Part shown: positions 13,590 to 14,947 of the stretch, piece after piece
Layout of the letters: the number at the start of each line of letters is the position of its first letter
Position numbering within the stretch: the first letter of the stretch is position 1
Assembly: GCA_030618475.1 (NCBI GenBank)
Contig: JAUXDG010000040.1
Coordinates: 1-14,947 of the forward strand
Direction: 5' to 3'
Origin: Gammaproteobacteria bacterium
GTDB lineage: Bacteria > Pseudomonadota > Gammaproteobacteria > DSM-19610
DNA: 14,947 nucleotides
Notes under the pieces: generated by a model
Database searches by the model: none
What the model was told of the DNA's origin: nothing
The model's input: only the letters and a program-made list of their open reading frames with translations
Position numbers and translations under genes: made by a program

Positions 13590-13711
13590 GATATGACGAC
13601 CTCAAGATAGAATGGAAAAAAACGCGGGCTTGAGTATAACTCAGTTATTCAGTGCCTCAAAAAGACAGGCAGCGGATCGGCTCGCTCCGCATAAGACGGA
13701 AAGTTCAATAG

Positions 13712-13954
13712 CTACTCTCGCAGCTTGATATCCGGTTCCATGTTAATTCTGCCATCTTCTTCCAAGATGCCGATTTTGTCACCTTCCGCACTGAACACCA
13801 CGGGAACGGACTCCTGAAACAACGGCTTACGTATAAACCTGAGTTGCCAACCAAAGCCTTCTATCTGACGCAATGCAAGCATTTGCATTTCGTTCAACAC
13901 TTCCTCCAGACGATCCGGGACCGGCTTGTCGCCTTTGCGTTTTTCACTATCCAT
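13712..13954 (-). CDS. Small conserved-looking protein of unknown function
   Basis: The preferred start is ATG 13954 (80 residues), preceded by GGGCGG at about six bases. An in-frame GTG at 13981 would add nine residues but has no visible ribosome binding site. The product is soluble: a charged N-terminus (MDSEKRKGDKPVPDRLEEV), a helix NEMQMLALRQIEGFGWQLR, then strands FIRKPLFQESVPVVFS and KIGILEEDGRI. I have an impression of similar small proteins in Pseudomonas-like genomes but no name. The gene stands alone: 122 bases separate it from the DUF6524-like gene downstream, and more than 110 bases lie between it and the cupin gene upstream. Confidence 0.75.
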   Translation of the reverse strand: MDSEKRKGDKPVPDRLEEVLNEMQMLALRQIEGFGWQLRFIRKPLFQESVPVVFSAEGDKIGILEEDGRINMEPDIKLRE

Positions 13955-14070
13955 GTCGTCCGCCCTTTTCTTTCCAATCACCGCGAATGCGAGCCATGCC
14001 GTTTAAGTCAAGAGGCCATGAACAATCAGCAGGACCCGGGCTCAACCGAATGTTGTTCCTCGCTCTTACT

Positions 14071-14409
14071 CTAGTCAATGCTTAAACCGAAATAAGTGAT
14101 GACGAGTTCTTCATCACCTGTATTCTTCACTTCGTGTTCTTCACGCGGTTCAACCAGCGCACACACACCTGGCCGCAACTTGAAACTCTTACCCTCAATT
14201 CGTATTTCCCCTTCACCGGATTGTACAAAAAAGACCTCCCCCATATTTTCATGCTGGTGAACGGGTGCAACTTCCCCGATCGGGAAAACTGCCTGTGAGA
14301 AATTTGTCAGTTTGCCGAGTTCACCCGCTGTAATCATAACCCGCTTTTTTATCTTAGCGTTATGTGATACGTCCTGGTCCTGCAACTCGGCAAGTGACAC
14401 TATTTTCAT
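14071..14409 (-). CDS. Cupin-domain protein
   Basis: The 112-residue product is a single conserved cupin barrel. Motif 1 reads PVHQHENMGEVFFVQSGEGE with the metal ligands H51, H53 and E58. Motif 2 supplies H92 in EPREEHEVKNTGDEELVI. A divalent metal should therefore be bound. Small stand-alone cupins of this type are often annotated as mannose-6-phosphate-isomerase-like or dioxygenase-like. The sequence does not show whether this one is an enzyme or a binding protein. The ATG at 14409 has GGGA about eight bases upstream. The gene is flanked by intergenic DNA on both sides; upstream is the REP-like palindrome. Confidence 0.92.
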   Translation of the reverse strand: MKIVSLAELQDQDVSHNAKIKKRVMITAGELGKLTNFSQAVFPIGEVAPVHQHENMGEVFFVQSGEGEIRIEGKSFKLRPGVCALVEPREEHEVKNTGDEELVITYFGLSID

Positions 14410-14470
14410 AACTGCATTCCCGCTTCATGGGCATCTATCAGACCGGCGCCATCATATCAGACTCAGAAAC

Positions 14471-14514
14471 GCCGTCCTTCGGCGCGATATCGCGTCCAGG
14501 AAGCCGCTCCTACA
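14471..14514. repeat. REP-like palindromic element
   Basis: The minus strand begins TGTAGGAGCGGCTTCC (14514-14499), the head motif I know from REP elements of Pseudomonas and related gammaproteobacteria. The element continues with the perfect 12-bp palindrome CGCGATATCGCG (14483-14494) and a GCCG-TCCTT-CGGC hairpin (14471-14483). The TAG at 14512-14510 inside the head motif is also the stop codon of the small membrane protein gene. The element lies between that gene and the cupin gene and may end or stabilise transcripts. Confidence 0.68.
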
Positions 14515-14842
14515 GGATACGCCTTAATTCACCGGGTTGAAGCAACACACCGGCGACGAAACGCACATAGTCATCGCGTACCGATCTGTGGATAAACCGG
14601 AACCAGGCAGCCACCCCGAGACCGAGTAATAACAGGCGCAGGCCGTTCCAGATACCGGGAAAATCAACAAACAAGAGTATCACCAGTGGCCATACGTAGA
14701 GTAAACCACGTAAGCCGTGCTTGGCAGTGATCAAAATAATTGCAGAGAAGCGCAGGCTGCGCTGACGTCTGGAATTGTAACGGGCGAGAAATACCGCGCG
14801 CTCCAGGTCATTTTCAATCTCATCAAAGCGCTTCTGTTTCAA
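14510..14842 (-). CDS. Small two-helix membrane protein of unknown function
   Basis: The open frame of 110 residues can only start at TTG 14842, because no upstream ATG or GTG exists in frame; the TTG overlaps the preceding stop as TTGA. The N-terminus is a charged helix (KQKRFDEIENDLERAVFLARYNSRRQ). Two hydrophobic segments follow (about 47-60 and 69-82), then a positively charged loop and the end HRSVRDDYVRFVAGVLLQPGELRRIL. I do not recognise the family. The overlap with the upstream gene indicates one operon. The stop codon lies inside the REP-like element, so the natural C-terminus may have been altered by its insertion. Confidence 0.68.
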   Translation of the reverse strand: MKQKRFDEIENDLERAVFLARYNSRRQRSLRFSAIILITAKHGLRGLLYVWPLVILLFVDFPGIWNGLRLLLLGLGVAAWFRFIHRSVRDDYVRFVAGVLLQPGELRRIL

Positions 14843-14947
14843 TGCTCGACGATCTGCACACCGACCTGTTGCATTTCAGCCAGACCGCTATCCCGTGCAT
14901 GGTCCTGGAAGCCCGGGTTATTCCAGAAGAAAGCACCCGGCATGGTG
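14839..14947 (-). CDS. C-terminal end of an unrecognised gene (partial, off the right edge)
   Basis: An open frame on the minus strand runs from the right edge to TGA 14841-14839. The visible part reads MPGAFFWNNPGFQDHARDS, then GLAEMQQVGVQIVEH. The Met is at 14943, but the frame is open to the edge, so the gene may begin outside. Its stop overlaps the start of the next gene as TTGA, which supports it being real. No motif can be named from this length. Confidence 0.5.
   Translation of the reverse strand, partial: TMPGAFFWNNPGFQDHARDSGLAEMQQVGVQIVEH

Noticed and set aside
13650..13705. Possible terminator after the 80-residue protein gene
   Set aside because: The GCGGA/TCCGC stem is short with a nine-base loop, and the T-run on the minus strand is about nine bases away.
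1..14947. A defence island, toxin-antitoxin pair or mobile element
   Set aside because: No nuclease, methyltransferase, transposase, integrase or toxin-antitoxin signature was seen; the EEP protein carries a secretion signal and fits an envelope role better.

Overview
The window looks like chromosomal DNA of a gammaproteobacterium with moderately high GC, possibly a marine or sulfur-oxidising lineage. The protein families, the E. coli-like FeoABC and RecQ, and the gammaproteobacterial order of the MoxR/VWA operon support this; the finer placement is inference. There is no rRNA, tRNA, CRISPR array, insertion sequence or phage gene. No gene block shows clear signs of recent transfer.

Region 1 (1-5063, minus strand) is a tightly packed operon read right to left: a MoxR-family AAA+ ATPase, a DUF58 protein, a DUF4381 membrane protein, two membrane-anchored VWA proteins (BatA/BatB-like) and a TPR protein (BatC-like) that runs off the left edge. 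From DUF58 onward each stop codon overlaps the next start by 4 or 8 bases, so translation is probably coupled. By family analogy the ATPase would remodel or activate a target together with the VWA proteins at the inner membrane; the target is unknown.

Region 2 (about 5064-5405) is a divergent control region. It holds a Fur-box-like site on top of a perfect -10 hexamer for the feo operon, and a candidate -10 with an adjacent 9-bp inverted repeat for the MoxR operon. The start of the MoxR gene lies in a diverged tandem duplication that includes the ribosome binding site.

Region 3 (5406-8247, plus strand) is feoA-feoB-feoC, a ferrous iron uptake operon with ATGA overlaps. RecQ helicase (8311-10134, minus) converges on it.

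Region 4 (10135-14947) is a set of mostly small genes: a glycine-zipper lipoprotein (minus), then a secreted DUF5329 protein and an endonuclease/exonuclease/phosphatase-fold lipoprotein (both plus). These are followed on the minus strand by a one-pass membrane protein, a DUF6524-like membrane protein, an 80-residue conserved-looking protein, a cupin, a REP-like palindrome, a small two-helix membrane protein and the end of an unrecognised gene. A triple nonamer repeat lies upstream of recQ.

I did not find a convincing undescribed system. The most useful leads are the regulatory DNA between the MoxR and feo operons, the duplicated MoxR start, the REP-like element that supplies a stop codon, and the two unassigned membrane proteins at 12444-13589.
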